64,000 bases of DNA from JBJHBP01 sp050485645 (lineage in GTDB: Bacteria; Pseudomonadota; Gammaproteobacteria; Steroidobacterales; Rariloculaceae), in NCBI GenBank assembly GCA_050485645.1, contig JBJHBT010000012.1, forward strand, positions 1 to 64,000, written 5' to 3'. The position numbers and the translations under genes are program-made. Numbering within the stretch: position 1 is the first letter of the stretch; every line of letters begins with the position of its first letter. Below the pieces are notes generated by a model. It saw only the letters and a list, made by a program, of their open reading frames with translations, was not told where the DNA came from and did no database searches. Shown here piece by piece: positions 17,150 through 26,526 of this stretch.

Positions 17150-18180
17150 TGACCGCATCACTGGACGCCGCCTTCAACTTCACGGACATCGCGGGCCTTG
17201 CCGCGCTGCGCCGTGAAGCGAAGGCCGACACGCCCGAAGCACTGCATGCGGTCGCACAGCAGTTCGAGGCGATGTTCCTGAACATGATGCTTCAGCAGAT
17301 GCGCTCGTCCGTGGGCGTGGACGGCGGACTCATCGATCGTGAACAGGTCGCTTTTCACGAGCAGATGTTCGATCAGCAGCTGTCGCTGACGCTGTCACGT
17401 GGCAATGGCATCGGCATCGCCGAAGCCATCGTGCGTGATTTCGGCGGCCGGTCGGGTGTGACACCTGCCGTATCCGCAGGCATCGGCAGGGCGGATCCGG
17501 GGCGGGCGCCGCGCGGTGTCACGGCGGGTGCGCTGGATGCGGTGGCCGCATCAGGTCCGGCGGCTGACCGGCGTACCGGTTCCACGGACGGTGCCCCGCC
17601 ATCCGGACGGGCAGCCCGCGCCACGCCATCAGCTACCGGTGCCGATACGTCATTCCGGCCCCGCACTCAGGAAGAATTCGTGCAGGCGCTGTGGCCGCAT
17701 GCCGAACGTGCGGCGGCCAGGCTGGGAATCGCGCCCGATGTGCTGGTGGCACAGGCCGCACTGGAATCCGGCTGGGGACAGCATCAGATACGTGGCGCAC
17801 ACGGCGAGCCATCGTTCAATCTGTTCGGCGTGAAGACAGGCAGTGTCTGGACCGGAGGGCGCGCCCAGGTCTCCACGCTGGAATTCATCGACGGCGTGCC
17901 GCAGCGGAAACGGGAAGCGTTTCGCATGTACGGCAGCATTCGTGAAAGTTTCGACGACTATGTTGCGCTGGTACGTGGCAATGCGCGCTACGCGCCGGCC
18001 GTGTCGGCCACCAGTGCCGAAGGCTATCTGCGCGGCCTGCAGGCCGGCGGCTATGCCACCGATCCGGACTACGCCGACAAGATTCTCGGCATTCTCGAGC
18101 GCGGCCTGCCCGGACGGCCGGTGCGCGCCAATCAGGCTGCGGTTGCGACACAGCCACAGGATCTGCGTGCCCTTTTCTGA
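17149..18180 (+). CDS. flgJ: Flagellar rod-cap muramidase FlgJ
   Basis: A 343-residue, two-domain FlgJ. Residues 1-105 form the rod-binding domain (FEAMFLNMMLQQMRSSVGVD). A Pro/Ala/Gly/Thr-rich linker spans about 105-170. The C-terminal glucosaminidase domain has the catalytic glutamate in QAALESGWGQ and later FNLFGVKTG and YADKILGILERG. It caps the growing rod and cuts peptidoglycan so the rod can pass. The start overlaps the flgI stop by one base. Confidence 0.95.
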   Translation: MTASLDAAFNFTDIAGLAALRREAKADTPEALHAVAQQFEAMFLNMMLQQMRSSVGVDGGLIDREQVAFHEQMFDQQLSLTLSRGNGIGIAEAIVRDFGGRSGVTPAVSAGIGRADPGRAPRGVTAGALDAVAASGPAADRRTGSTDGAPPSGRAARATPSATGADTSFRPRTQEEFVQALWPHAERAAARLGIAPDVLVAQAALESGWGQHQIRGAHGEPSFNLFGVKTGSVWTGGRAQVSTLEFIDGVPQRKREAFRMYGSIRESFDDYVALVRGNARYAPAVSATSAEGYLRGLQAGGYATDPDYADKILGILERGLPGRPVRANQAAVATQPQDLRALF

Positions 18181-18193
18181 ATGAGGCTCTGCC

Positions 18194-20077
18194 ATGAGTG
18201 GTAACGGAATTTTCGGCATAGGCAGCTCAGCGCTGCTCGCCTATCAGCGTGCGCTGCAGGTGACTGGCCACAACATCGCCAATGTCGGCACCGAGGGTTA
18301 CAGCCGTCAGCGCGTGGAGCTTGCCGCGCTGTCACCGGCCACGGCCGGTGCGGCGTCGCCCGGCAGCGGCGTCAGGCCGGTGGCCGTGAATCGTGTGATG
18401 GACGGCTTCGTTGAATCCTGGCTGGGCATGAACGCCTCGGCGGCCGCCTACGAACGCACCTATGCGCAGTTCGCCTCGCATCTGGACAACATTCTGGCCG
18501 ATCCCGTCACCGGACTGACGCCGGCACTGAACAGTTTCTTCGCCGCCATGTCGGATGTCGCATCCGATCCGACCTCAACCGCGGCGAGGCAGAACCTGCT
18601 GGCCGAAGCCGAGTCGCTGCTCGATCGCTTTGCCCAGCTGGATCGGCGCATTGGCGAGCAGCGCGCGCTCGCCAATGGTGCAGCCACCGATACCGTCGAG
18701 GAAATCAATCAGCTCGCCGGGGGTATCGCCGCGCTCAATCGCCAGATCGTCGAAGCACGTGGTCGCGGCAATCTACCGGCGGACCTGCTCGACAGGCGCG
18801 ATCAGCTGGTGCGTGATCTGGCCGACCGGGTGTCGGTGAACACGATGGAGGAGTCGGACGGCAGCCTCAATGTCTATGTCGGCCGGGGCCAGGGACTGGT
18901 GGTCGGCACCCATGCGTCACAGCTGATCGCACGCAGTGCCGCGGGCGGCGATCGATTGGAGGTGGGAATCCGCAACGGCTCGACCTTCGTTCCGATTACC
19001 GACTCGTTGAGCGGCGGACGTCTTGGCGCGCTGCTGGACCTGGGGCCGGACCTGCTGGATGAGTCGGCGAACGCGCTGGGACGCGTGGCGATCGCGCTCA
19101 CCGATCAGTTCAACGAGCTGCATGCGGCCGGTATGGACCTGACCGGTGCGCTGGGCGGTGTGTTCTTTTCCCGTCCCGAGCCCCGGGTCTCCGGCAATCC
19201 GTCGAATACCGCCACCGGTGTGCCGGCGTTGACGATCGCCGACATCGGTGAGCTCGGCACCAGCGACTATCAGCTGCGCTTCGATGGCAGCGCCTGGAAT
19301 GTACGTCGCGTCGCCGATGGCGCGCTGGTGGCGACGGCCCCGGAAGGTGGCAGCGTCGACTTCGATGGTCTGACACTGAATCTTGCGTCGGTCACTGGCG
19401 CCGTGGCCGGCGACACCTTCGCACTGCAGCCAACGCGCGTGGCCCGCGATCTGGCCGTCGCCATCAGTGACCCGCGTGCGGTGGCCGCGGCGCTGCCGGT
19501 GCGGTCCTCGGCATCCGCCGACAATGCCGGCCAAGCGCATTTCGTTGATCTGTCGGTGACCGGTGCATCCGATCCGGCGCTGCTCACGGAGGTCACCATC
19601 GTATTCAGCGGCGGCGAGTATCTGGTGAATGGCGATCCGGTTCCGCTGGATCCTTCCGGTGACACCACGATCAGTGTCAACGGCTGGACGGCGGTGCTGC
19701 GTGGCACGCCGGCGGACGGCGACACCTTCACGGTACGCGACAACATCGGCGGCGTCGGTGACAACCGCGGCGCCTTGGCGCTGGCCGGCCTTGCCGGCAT
19801 GCGTGTGCTGTCGGGTGGCACGGCAACCCTGTCGGACAGCTACGCGGAACTGGTTGTCGACGTTGGCGTGAAAACCCGTCGTGCGCAGATCAACGCCGAT
19901 GTACAGGAAAAGATGCTGCACGATGCGCGCGCGCATCGCGACAGCATCTCCGGCGTGAACCTCGATGAGGAGGCGGCGAATCTGCTTCGTTACCAGCAGG
20001 CCTATCAGGCGGCGGCTCAGGTGATCGCCGTGGCCGGCTCCATGTTCGACACGCTGATCGCCGCGGTGCGGCGGTGA
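18194..20077 (+). CDS. flgK: Hook-filament junction protein FlgK (HAP1)
   Basis: A 627-residue protein. The N-terminal motif GIGSSALLAYQRALQVTGHN, then IANVGTEGYSRQRVEL, and the C-terminal VNLDEEAANLLRYQQAYQAA, then AQVIAVAGSMFDTLIAAVRR, are diagnostic. FlgK is exported as a dimer of hook-associated subunits with FlgN and joins hook to filament. It starts 13 bp after flgJ. Confidence 0.96.
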   Translation: MSGNGIFGIGSSALLAYQRALQVTGHNIANVGTEGYSRQRVELAALSPATAGAASPGSGVRPVAVNRVMDGFVESWLGMNASAAAYERTYAQFASHLDNILADPVTGLTPALNSFFAAMSDVASDPTSTAARQNLLAEAESLLDRFAQLDRRIGEQRALANGAATDTVEEINQLAGGIAALNRQIVEARGRGNLPADLLDRRDQLVRDLADRVSVNTMEESDGSLNVYVGRGQGLVVGTHASQLIARSAAGGDRLEVGIRNGSTFVPITDSLSGGRLGALLDLGPDLLDESANALGRVAIALTDQFNELHAAGMDLTGALGGVFFSRPEPRVSGNPSNTATGVPALTIADIGELGTSDYQLRFDGSAWNVRRVADGALVATAPEGGSVDFDGLTLNLASVTGAVAGDTFALQPTRVARDLAVAISDPRAVAAALPVRSSASADNAGQAHFVDLSVTGASDPALLTEVTIVFSGGEYLVNGDPVPLDPSGDTTISVNGWTAVLRGTPADGDTFTVRDNIGGVGDNRGALALAGLAGMRVLSGGTATLSDSYAELVVDVGVKTRRAQINADVQEKMLHDARAHRDSISGVNLDEEAANLLRYQQAYQAAAQVIAVAGSMFDTLIAAVRR

Positions 20078-20159
20078 AAGTGCGCGGTTCTGTTGATGGC
20101 AACACGGCCGGTGAGCGCGGACCTGGCGATGTGGAGACTTTGAGCGTGGAGAGACGGAA

Positions 20160-21140
20160 ATGAATGGCACACGAATGTCCACTTCCATGGTGTACGCCAA
20201 CGGCATCAACAGCATCCAGCGCCAGCAGACGGAACTGGCGAGGCTTCAGCAACAGCTTGCCACCGGGCGCCGGATCCTGTCGCCTTCCGATGATCCGGCA
20301 GGGGCGGTGCAGTCGCTGAAGTTTCGCGAGGGCATTGCCGCGGTCGATCAGTACGCACGCAATGCGATGATGGCGAACACTCGCCTGGAACTCGAGGAGA
20401 GCGTGCTGGCGCAGTTCGGCGACGTGCTCCAGCGCGGCCGCGAGCTGGCATTGACCGCCGCCAACGGCACACAGACCAATGAGTCGCGGGCGGCGATTGC
20501 CGTGGAGATCCGGCAGCTCGCGGACGCCCTGGTGGACCTGGGCAATACCCGTGATGCGAACGGCGAGTATCTGTTCGCCGGGTATCGTTCCACGGAACCC
20601 CCGTTTGTGCGCAATGGCGGCGGCGAGGTGGTGTTTCAGGGCGATGGCGGGCAGCGCCGGGTGGCGATTTCGCCGGACCGCAGCGTTGCGGTGGGCGACA
20701 GCGGGGATGCCTTCATGCGGCTGACGATTCAGGGCGTTGCAGACCCGGACGACGATCCGCCCGTGGTGCCTGATGTGCGGGTTTCGATGTTCGGCGTGCT
20801 CGACGACATGGCCACTGCCCTGTCCACGCCGCGCACCACGCCGGCCGCCGTCGCGCAGCTTCACGATGAGATGAACCTGTCGTTGCAGGGGTTCGATCAG
20901 GCGCTGGGCCGTGTTCTCGAGCTGCGTACCGGCGTCGGAACGCGCCTGAACACCATTGAACGCCAGTCCGTCGCCAACGATGACCACAGGCTGCAGCTGC
21001 AGACCGCACTGTCGCAGATCGAGGACCTGGACTACGCCGAGGCGATCAGCCGTTTCAACCTGCAACAGGTGGCCCTGGAAGCGGCGCAGACGACCTACGT
21101 GCAGTTCGGCCGGCTGAGTCTGTTCGATTATCTGAAGTGA
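20160..21140 (+). CDS. flgL: Hook-filament junction protein FlgL (HAP3)
   Basis: A 326-residue protein with a flagellin-like N terminus (STSMVYANGINSIQRQQTEL, then LATGRRILSPSDDPAGAVQS) and C terminus (ALSQIEDLDYAEAISRFNLQ). It forms the second layer of the hook-filament junction. The ATG at 20160 has a GGAGAGACGG ribosome site. The last codons overlap the GTG of the downstream sulfotransferase gene. Confidence 0.95.
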   Translation: MNGTRMSTSMVYANGINSIQRQQTELARLQQQLATGRRILSPSDDPAGAVQSLKFREGIAAVDQYARNAMMANTRLELEESVLAQFGDVLQRGRELALTAANGTQTNESRAAIAVEIRQLADALVDLGNTRDANGEYLFAGYRSTEPPFVRNGGGEVVFQGDGGQRRVAISPDRSVAVGDSGDAFMRLTIQGVADPDDDPPVVPDVRVSMFGVLDDMATALSTPRTTPAAVAQLHDEMNLSLQGFDQALGRVLELRTGVGTRLNTIERQSVANDDHRLQLQTALSQIEDLDYAEAISRFNLQQVALEAAQTTYVQFGRLSLFDYLK

Positions 21141-22774
21141 ACGGTGTGGTGAGCGGCAGGGCGATCCCGACGGCGGAAGAACCGCGCCATCGGCCACTCC
21201 CAGCGGAGGCGGCAGAGGACGTGGGAGGGGCGGCTGATGTCCGGGCGACGCCGGTTCAGCAGGCCCAGGCGCGCAAGCGGGCTCAGGCGGCGCTGGCCGA
21301 CGGGGAATGGCGCGTGGCGGAACGACTTTTCCGCGCGCTGCTGAGCGTGGATCCGGGAGACCGGCATGCGCTGAAGGGGATGGCGGCGATCTGTCTGTCG
21401 ACACGACGTCACAATGAGGCCCTTGCGTTCGCAACGCGTCTGCGCGAGCTGGCGGATAGCGACGCGGAATCCTTCAATCTCCTGGGCGCGGTGTACTACG
21501 AGCTGGGTCGACCGGATGCCGCCGCGGAGGCGCTGCGCGAGGCCTTGCGTCTGGACCCTTCCAGCGATGCGGCTCTGGACAACTACGCTCTGATACTGCG
21601 GTCGCAGGGGCAACTGGAAACCGCATCCAGCATGTTCGGGGCGTTGCTGGCCAGACATCCGCGCAATCCGCGACTGTGGCAGCGCTATGCGGAGTCACGT
21701 GCGTTCGCCGCCGACGCGCCCGAGGTGGAACTGCTGGACACGCTGCTCGCCGCGACCGAATCCGACACCACCCCTGGCACTGGCCAGGGTGATCGTGCGC
21801 TGCTGCTGTCATCCAGAGCCAAGATGCATCTGGATGCCGGTGACGCAGACGCCGCATTCGCCGCTTTCCGTCAAGCCAACGCCTTGCGCCGTCAGTGTCA
21901 TGCCGACGCTTTCGAACCATTCCGCCGTGGTGAGCCGCTCGATCGGGCCGAGCGGTTGATCCGGGGGATCACGGCGGATGTGTGTGAGCACTGGCGCGGG
22001 CGGGTACGGCCAAGGCGCGGCGTCACCCTGCTCCTTGGGCCTCCACGATCAGGGAAATCACTGCTCGAAAGTGCGCTGGCCGCACACGCCGCGATCACGA
22101 CCTACGGCGAGATGGACACGCTGGACCTGTCGCTGAAGCAGCTCGGGCCGGTATTTGCCGGCCAGGATCCCGCCGCACTGGTCCGCATCGGCAAGGCGGA
22201 AGCCAGACGGGCAGCGGCCGTCGTGGATGCAAGCCTTGGCGATGCGTCGCAGCAGCAGGTGTGTACCCGCCTGTTGACAACGCCGGCGCTGAATCAGCAT
22301 GCAGGTACCCTGATGCTGCTCAATCCGGCAATGCGCCTTGTGATCTGTCAGCGGGATCCGGTAGCGAATGCGATGGCGATCTATACGCGACATTTCGATC
22401 GGCCTCAGCCCTACGCCTGGCAGGTGGATACGGTAGCCGAGTATGTGGCGGTGTATCGACGTCTGGCGCGTCATTGGGCGGACCTGTTTCCGAATCGGGT
22501 GGTGTGCGTGGACTACGAGGACCTGGTTGCAGCGCCGGACGAGACCGTTGCGCGCGTGTTGGCATTTCACGACCTGCCGTGGCAGTCCGCCTGTGCCAAT
22601 CGGCACGGCTTCGAGCTGTCGCCGGCAACGGTTGGTTATTCCGGCAGCGTCGACGGCCGGGCACGCATCAGTCCCGCGTTCAGCAACATCAAGGCGGTGT
22701 TCGGCAACCAGGTGCCCCTGTTCCGGGATGCGCTGGAACGGGCCTTCGATCGCGTGCGGAGGCGGCTCGGATGA
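21137..22774 (+). CDS. TPR-repeat sulfotransferase in the flagellar operon
   Basis: A 545-residue protein. Residues about 40-250 form tetratricopeptide repeats (for example ESFNLLGAVYYELGRPDAAA, then EALREALRLDPSS). Residues about 285-545 form a sulfotransferase domain with the PAPS 5'-phosphosulfate loop LLLGPPRSGKSLLES and a C-terminal Asp-Tyr-Glu-Asp-Leu (VCVDYEDLV) motif seen in this family. It would transfer sulfate from PAPS to a protein or glycan. The GTG start overlaps the flgL stop (GTGA), so it is translated with the flagellar operon, and fliC is the next solid gene. This suggests flagellin or another axial protein as target. That target is an inference. Confidence 0.85.
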   Translation: MNGVVSGRAIPTAEEPRHRPLPAEAAEDVGGAADVRATPVQQAQARKRAQAALADGEWRVAERLFRALLSVDPGDRHALKGMAAICLSTRRHNEALAFATRLRELADSDAESFNLLGAVYYELGRPDAAAEALREALRLDPSSDAALDNYALILRSQGQLETASSMFGALLARHPRNPRLWQRYAESRAFAADAPEVELLDTLLAATESDTTPGTGQGDRALLLSSRAKMHLDAGDADAAFAAFRQANALRRQCHADAFEPFRRGEPLDRAERLIRGITADVCEHWRGRVRPRRGVTLLLGPPRSGKSLLESALAAHAAITTYGEMDTLDLSLKQLGPVFAGQDPAALVRIGKAEARRAAAVVDASLGDASQQQVCTRLLTTPALNQHAGTLMLLNPAMRLVICQRDPVANAMAIYTRHFDRPQPYAWQVDTVAEYVAVYRRLARHWADLFPNRVVCVDYEDLVAAPDETVARVLAFHDLPWQSACANRHGFELSPATVGYSGSVDGRARISPAFSNIKAVFGNQVPLFRDALERAFDRVRRRLG

Positions 22775-22830
22775 CCACGACGCCAATGACCACGACGCCG
22801 ATGACCGCGGCAGGGATGACAGCGGCACGC
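22771..22830 (+). repeat. Four degenerate 15-bp tandem repeats
   Basis: Units start at 22771, 22786, 22801 and 22816, each beginning ATGAC. The first ATG overlaps the sulfotransferase stop (ATGA), and the frame stays open to 23007 as a 78-residue peptide starting with repeated MTTTP/MTAA units. The fliC promoter lies inside that frame, so I treat it as leader DNA, not as a confident gene. Confidence 0.6.
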
Positions 22831-22921
22831 GTGAACGTGACCGGATTCACAGCCGTCGTCGTTGCGACTGTCGAATGCGTCACACCCTGCGCCGGATCGG
22901 TGCGCGCATGCCATACCGGAC

Positions 22922-22948
22922 TAAAGGTCGGCGCACTCGGGTCGATAC
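22922..22948 (+). promoter_or_regulatory. Sigma-28 (FliA) promoter of fliC
   Basis: TAAA (22922-22925), 15 bases, GTCGATAC (22941-22948), against the consensus TAAA-N15-GCCGATAA. The predicted start near 22955 leaves a leader of about 90 bases before the fliC ATG. Confidence 0.85.
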
Positions 22949-23046
22949 CTTGGTCGCAAGCGGTGCCTTCCGGCCGCCGGCACGGTGCCCGCCGCTGGCG
23001 GCAATGAAAGAATCGAACGCAATTGTAAAGAATCAGGAGTATCCAA

Positions 23047-24525
23047 ATGTCCCAGGTCATCAACACCAACGTGATGTCGCTGAATGCCCAGCGCAATCTG
23101 GCGAACTCGGGTGGGCAGCTCGCAGTGTCGCTGCAGCGTCTGTCGTCGGGCCTGCGCATCAACAGCGCAAAGGACGACGCGGCAGGGCTCGCGATTTCCG
23201 AGCGGTTCACAACACAGATTCGCGGCCTGAATCAGGCGATCCGCAACTCCAACGACGGTATCTCACTGGCACAGACCGGTGAAGGCGCCCTGCAGGAGAT
23301 TTCCAACAACCTGCAGCGCATCCGCGAGTTGGCCGTGCAGTCGGCGAACGCCACCAACAGTGCCTCCGACCGTGCGGCGCTGGATGCTGAAGTGCAGCAG
23401 CGGCTGGCGGAAGTGAACCGCATCGCCAACCAGACGTCGTTCAACGGCCAGAAAATTCTCGACGGCAGCTTCGGTTCGGCCGTGTTCCAGGTTGGCGCCA
23501 ATGTTGGCGAAACGATTTCGCTGAGCCTTGGCACCAGCATGCGCACCACCGACATCGGTGCGATCGCCACGGCCACTTCGGTGGATCTGGGCACGCTGAT
23601 CTCGGAAGCCGAGGATGCGGTGCCGACGACGTCCGTGGCGGCAGGCGCCTTCACCGACGCCACCGGCGCCACCGGATCGACGTTCACGCTGACGGTGGGT
23701 GGTGTACAGATCGTCGATCTGGCGACCACGGGAGCTGCCGTTCCGATCACCGCAGCGGATCTTGACGCCGACTTCGACGTCGCCGCTCAGGGAGCACTGG
23801 CTGCCGCCGGGATTACGTTCTCAGGCAGCTTCGCCGACGGGACGATGACGTTCACCCGCGCCGACGGGCAGGATTTTGATGTTGCTCGTGGCGGTACGGC
23901 GGCTGGCGGTACGTTTGCCGACGGCGCGTTTGTCGGTACGCACAGCAACGGTACCGAAGCTTCCCCGGCCGAGGCGCTGACGATTACCGACCTGACTCTG
24001 CAGATCGGTGACGCCGAGGCGGTCGCGGTGACCGCCGACGACTATGATTCGGTGCAGGGCTTCATCGATGCACTGAACTCGGCGCTGGGCAGTGACGGCA
24101 CCGCTACGCTGAACGAGAACGGAACGGTCAGCATTCTGGCTTCGCAGCCGATCACCATCAGTGGCGCGGATCAGGCCACGGTGTTCAGTGCGGCGAGCTA
24201 CGCGGCCTCGGGCGACCTGGCTGGTGTAACGGTGACATCGGTTTCGGCGGCCAATGATGCGATACAGCGTATCGACTCGGCGCTGACCGCCGTGAGCAGC
24301 CTGCGCAGCGATTTCGGCGCGGTGCAGAACCGCTTCGAATCGGTGATCGCGAACCTGAACACGGTATCCGAGAACCTGTCGGCCTCGCGGTCGCGCATCA
24401 TGGACGCGGACTTCGCGGCGGAAACCGCGAACCTGACCCGCGCCCAGGTGTTGCAGCAGGCCGGTGTCGCGATCCTGGCACAGGCCAACGCGATGCCGCA
24501 GAACGTTCTTGCGCTGCTGCGCTGA
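23047..24525 (+). CDS. fliC: Flagellin FliC
   Basis: A 492-residue flagellin. Conserved D0/D1 ends are NTNVMSLNAQRNLANSGGQL, SSGLRINSAKDDAAGLAISE and LQRIRELAVQSANATN at the N side, and SRIMDADFAAETANLTRAQV, then LQQAGVAILAQANAMPQNVL at the C side. The variable D2/D3 region (about 185-400) is Ala/Thr/Asp-rich. Transcription is by sigma-28. AGGAG precedes the ATG. Only one flagellin gene is present here and no flaG follows it. Confidence 0.97.
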   Translation: MSQVINTNVMSLNAQRNLANSGGQLAVSLQRLSSGLRINSAKDDAAGLAISERFTTQIRGLNQAIRNSNDGISLAQTGEGALQEISNNLQRIRELAVQSANATNSASDRAALDAEVQQRLAEVNRIANQTSFNGQKILDGSFGSAVFQVGANVGETISLSLGTSMRTTDIGAIATATSVDLGTLISEAEDAVPTTSVAAGAFTDATGATGSTFTLTVGGVQIVDLATTGAAVPITAADLDADFDVAAQGALAAAGITFSGSFADGTMTFTRADGQDFDVARGGTAAGGTFADGAFVGTHSNGTEASPAEALTITDLTLQIGDAEAVAVTADDYDSVQGFIDALNSALGSDGTATLNENGTVSILASQPITISGADQATVFSAASYAASGDLAGVTVTSVSAANDAIQRIDSALTAVSSLRSDFGAVQNRFESVIANLNTVSENLSASRSRIMDADFAAETANLTRAQVLQQAGVAILAQANAMPQNVLALLR

Positions 24526-24541
24526 ACGGACGTTGACTGAC

Positions 24542-24571
24542 GATGGCGGCGGCCTTCCGGTCGCCGCCATC
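24542..24571 (+). terminator. Hairpin after fliC
   Basis: A 13-bp stem (24542-24554 with 24559-24571, one G-T mismatch) and a four-base loop, 17 bp after the fliC stop. There is no T-run, so it may stabilise fliC mRNA or attenuate read-through instead of acting as a classical terminator. Confidence 0.6.
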
Positions 24572-24649
24572 CATGTCTGAAACGCGGTGCCGGCACGATC
24601 AGAGGACCGGGAAAACATGAGACCAGGACCTTATGCGGAGTGATCGGCA

Positions 24650-25996
24650 ATGAGCGGTTTCAGCGGCCTTGGCATCGGTTCGGGCCTTGATCTGGGTACC
24701 CTGGTCGCCGGCCTGGTACGGGCCGAACGCGAGCCGGTGGAAAATCGCATCAATCGCAATCGCACCAGAACCCAGACGACACTGTCGGCCTTGGGCACAC
24801 TGAAGTCCGCGGTGGCCAGATTGGATGATTCGGTGGCCGCGCTGTCGGGTTTCACGCCTGGCATGCGGGCCAGCAGTTCCGATGCAACGGCCGTTGCCGT
24901 TGCGATATCCGGGCAGGCATCGCCATCGTCCTGGCAGGTGCGTGTGCTGGAACTTGCCAGTGCGCAGTCGCTGGCCAGCGCGCCATTCAGTGGCGCTGAT
25001 GAAGTCATCGGTGCCGGTGCATTGACTGTTCAGATCGGCGGCGACGAGGTCACACTGGAGTTCGACGCCGATGCAACGCTGGCCGATGTCGCCGCCGCCA
25101 TCAATTCAGGCGGGCTCGACGTTCAGGCGGCCATCGTGCGCGACGGTGATTCATCCCGGCTGCTGCTGACGTCCGGCCGCACCGGGAGTGATGGCGCCAT
25201 GGTGCTGTCTGTCACCGGTGGACTTGATCCGCGTCTGGCATCAGCAGCAATGGACGAAACCGCCGCCGCCGGTGACGCCGTATTCGTCGTCAACGGCCTG
25301 CAGCTGAGCAGCGCATCGAACGTTGTTGATGACGTGCTGCCGGGTGTGACGCTGACGCTGCGCCGGCCTACCGAAGACGACATCGTCGCGGTGCGCGTGG
25401 AACCGGATCGGCAGGCGCTGAAATCGCGCCTGGACGCAATGCTCACCGCCTACAATGCACTGGTCGACAACATCCGCAGCAGTGGTCGTGCCGATCCCCA
25501 GGGAGGCAACAGCGGCCCGCTGGTCGGCGATGCCACGCTGCGTTCGTTGCAGACTGGCCTGTCGGGCATCTTCTCATCACGCGTGGACACCGGAGCGGAA
25601 GGCCCGGCACTGACCATGATGCTGGAGCTCGGAGTGAGCACCGACGTGAACGGTCGCGCGACACTGGATGCGGCCCGCTTCGAGGAAGCCTTCGCGGCGA
25701 ACCGGGATGGCGTGGAATCACTGGTGATTGCCTTCGGTGATCGCGTCGCCGGAACGCTGGAACGATTCGCCGGCAACAGCGGAGTTCTCGGGTCGCGTTC
25801 CGACAGTCTCAACGCACAGCTGCTCACCCTGGCTCGTCAGCAGGAATCGCTGGACCGTCGTATGGAGCAGCTCGAGAACCGCCTGCGCGCGCAGTTCACC
25901 GCCCTGGATGGTCTGCTGGCGCAGTTCCAGAGCACCAGCACGTACCTGGCCCAGCAGCTGAGCGCGATCAGCAATCTCCAGCCCGGCGGGCGTTGA
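24650..25996 (+). CDS. fliD: Flagellar filament cap FliD (HAP2)
   Basis: A 448-residue protein. The N terminus (GLGIGSGLDLGTLVAGLVRA, then EREPVENRI) and the C-terminal coiled coil (LDRRMEQLENRLRAQFTALD, then GLLAQFQSTSTYLAQQL) are typical of FliD. It forms the filament cap that guides flagellin folding. GGAG precedes the ATG. It is followed by fliS in the usual order. Confidence 0.94.
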   Translation: MSGFSGLGIGSGLDLGTLVAGLVRAEREPVENRINRNRTRTQTTLSALGTLKSAVARLDDSVAALSGFTPGMRASSSDATAVAVAISGQASPSSWQVRVLELASAQSLASAPFSGADEVIGAGALTVQIGGDEVTLEFDADATLADVAAAINSGGLDVQAAIVRDGDSSRLLLTSGRTGSDGAMVLSVTGGLDPRLASAAMDETAAAGDAVFVVNGLQLSSASNVVDDVLPGVTLTLRRPTEDDIVAVRVEPDRQALKSRLDAMLTAYNALVDNIRSSGRADPQGGNSGPLVGDATLRSLQTGLSGIFSSRVDTGAEGPALTMMLELGVSTDVNGRATLDAARFEEAFAANRDGVESLVIAFGDRVAGTLERFAGNSGVLGSRSDSLNAQLLTLARQQESLDRRMEQLENRLRAQFTALDGLLAQFQSTSTYLAQQLSAISNLQPGGR

Positions 25997-26103
25997 TCCG
26001 TTATTTCCGCGCTGTTCCGCCTTCAGTTTTTCCCGCTTGCGGTCGATAAACCGGTATCACGAACAGCGGCCTTGACGGCCAACCTCTGCAGGAGACAACG
26101 GTG

Positions 26104-26526
26104 ATGATGCGTGGCGGGATTCACAGTGGGGTGAAACAGTACCAGCAGGTGGGCATGCAGATGCCGGTGCACGATGCCTCTCCGCATCAGCTGATCCAGA
26201 TGATGTTCGATGGCGCCCTGCAGGCACTGGCTGCCGCGCGGGGTGCACTTCAGGCCGGAGAAATCAGCGCCAGGGGCGAGCATATCGGCAAGGCCATCGA
26301 TCTTGTGGAGGGATTGCGCATCAGTCTGGATATGGAACGCGGTGGCGACCTGGCACAGAACCTCGCCGCGCTCTACGACTACATGGCGCGACGCCTGCTG
26401 GAAGCGAACATGCGCGGGGATGACAGCCTACTGGTGGAGGTCACCAGCCTGCTGCGCGAACTGAACACCGGCTGGCAGGAACTTGGCGAGCTGCTGGTCA
26501 GGCACGCGACGGACGAAGTTCGGTGA
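26104..26526 (+). CDS. fliS: Flagellin export chaperone FliS
   Basis: A 140-residue protein with the FliS features YQQVGMQMPVHDASPHQLIQ, then MMFDGALQALAAARGALQAG and the C-terminal RRLLEANMRGD. It binds the flagellin C terminus in the cytosol. AGGAG at 26090-26094 suits the ATG at 26104. A GTG three bases earlier is also possible. A weak sigma-28-like -10 (GTCGATAA, 26042-26049) lies upstream without a good -35. Confidence 0.93.
   Translation: MMRGGIHSGVKQYQQVGMQMPVHDASPHQLIQMMFDGALQALAAARGALQAGEISARGEHIGKAIDLVEGLRISLDMERGGDLAQNLAALYDYMARRLLEANMRGDDSLLVEVTSLLRELNTGWQELGELLVRHATDEVR

Noticed and set aside
22771..23007. 78-residue coding sequence after the sulfotransferase
   Set aside because: It is repeat-derived at the start, has no recognisable domain and contains the fliC promoter. 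It is kept only as a repeat and a low-interest finding.
26023..26049. Candidate sigma-28 promoter before fliS (GTCGATAA at 26042-26049)
   Set aside because: The -10 is good, but the base run 15 upstream is TCAG, not TAAA, so I did not list it as a promoter.
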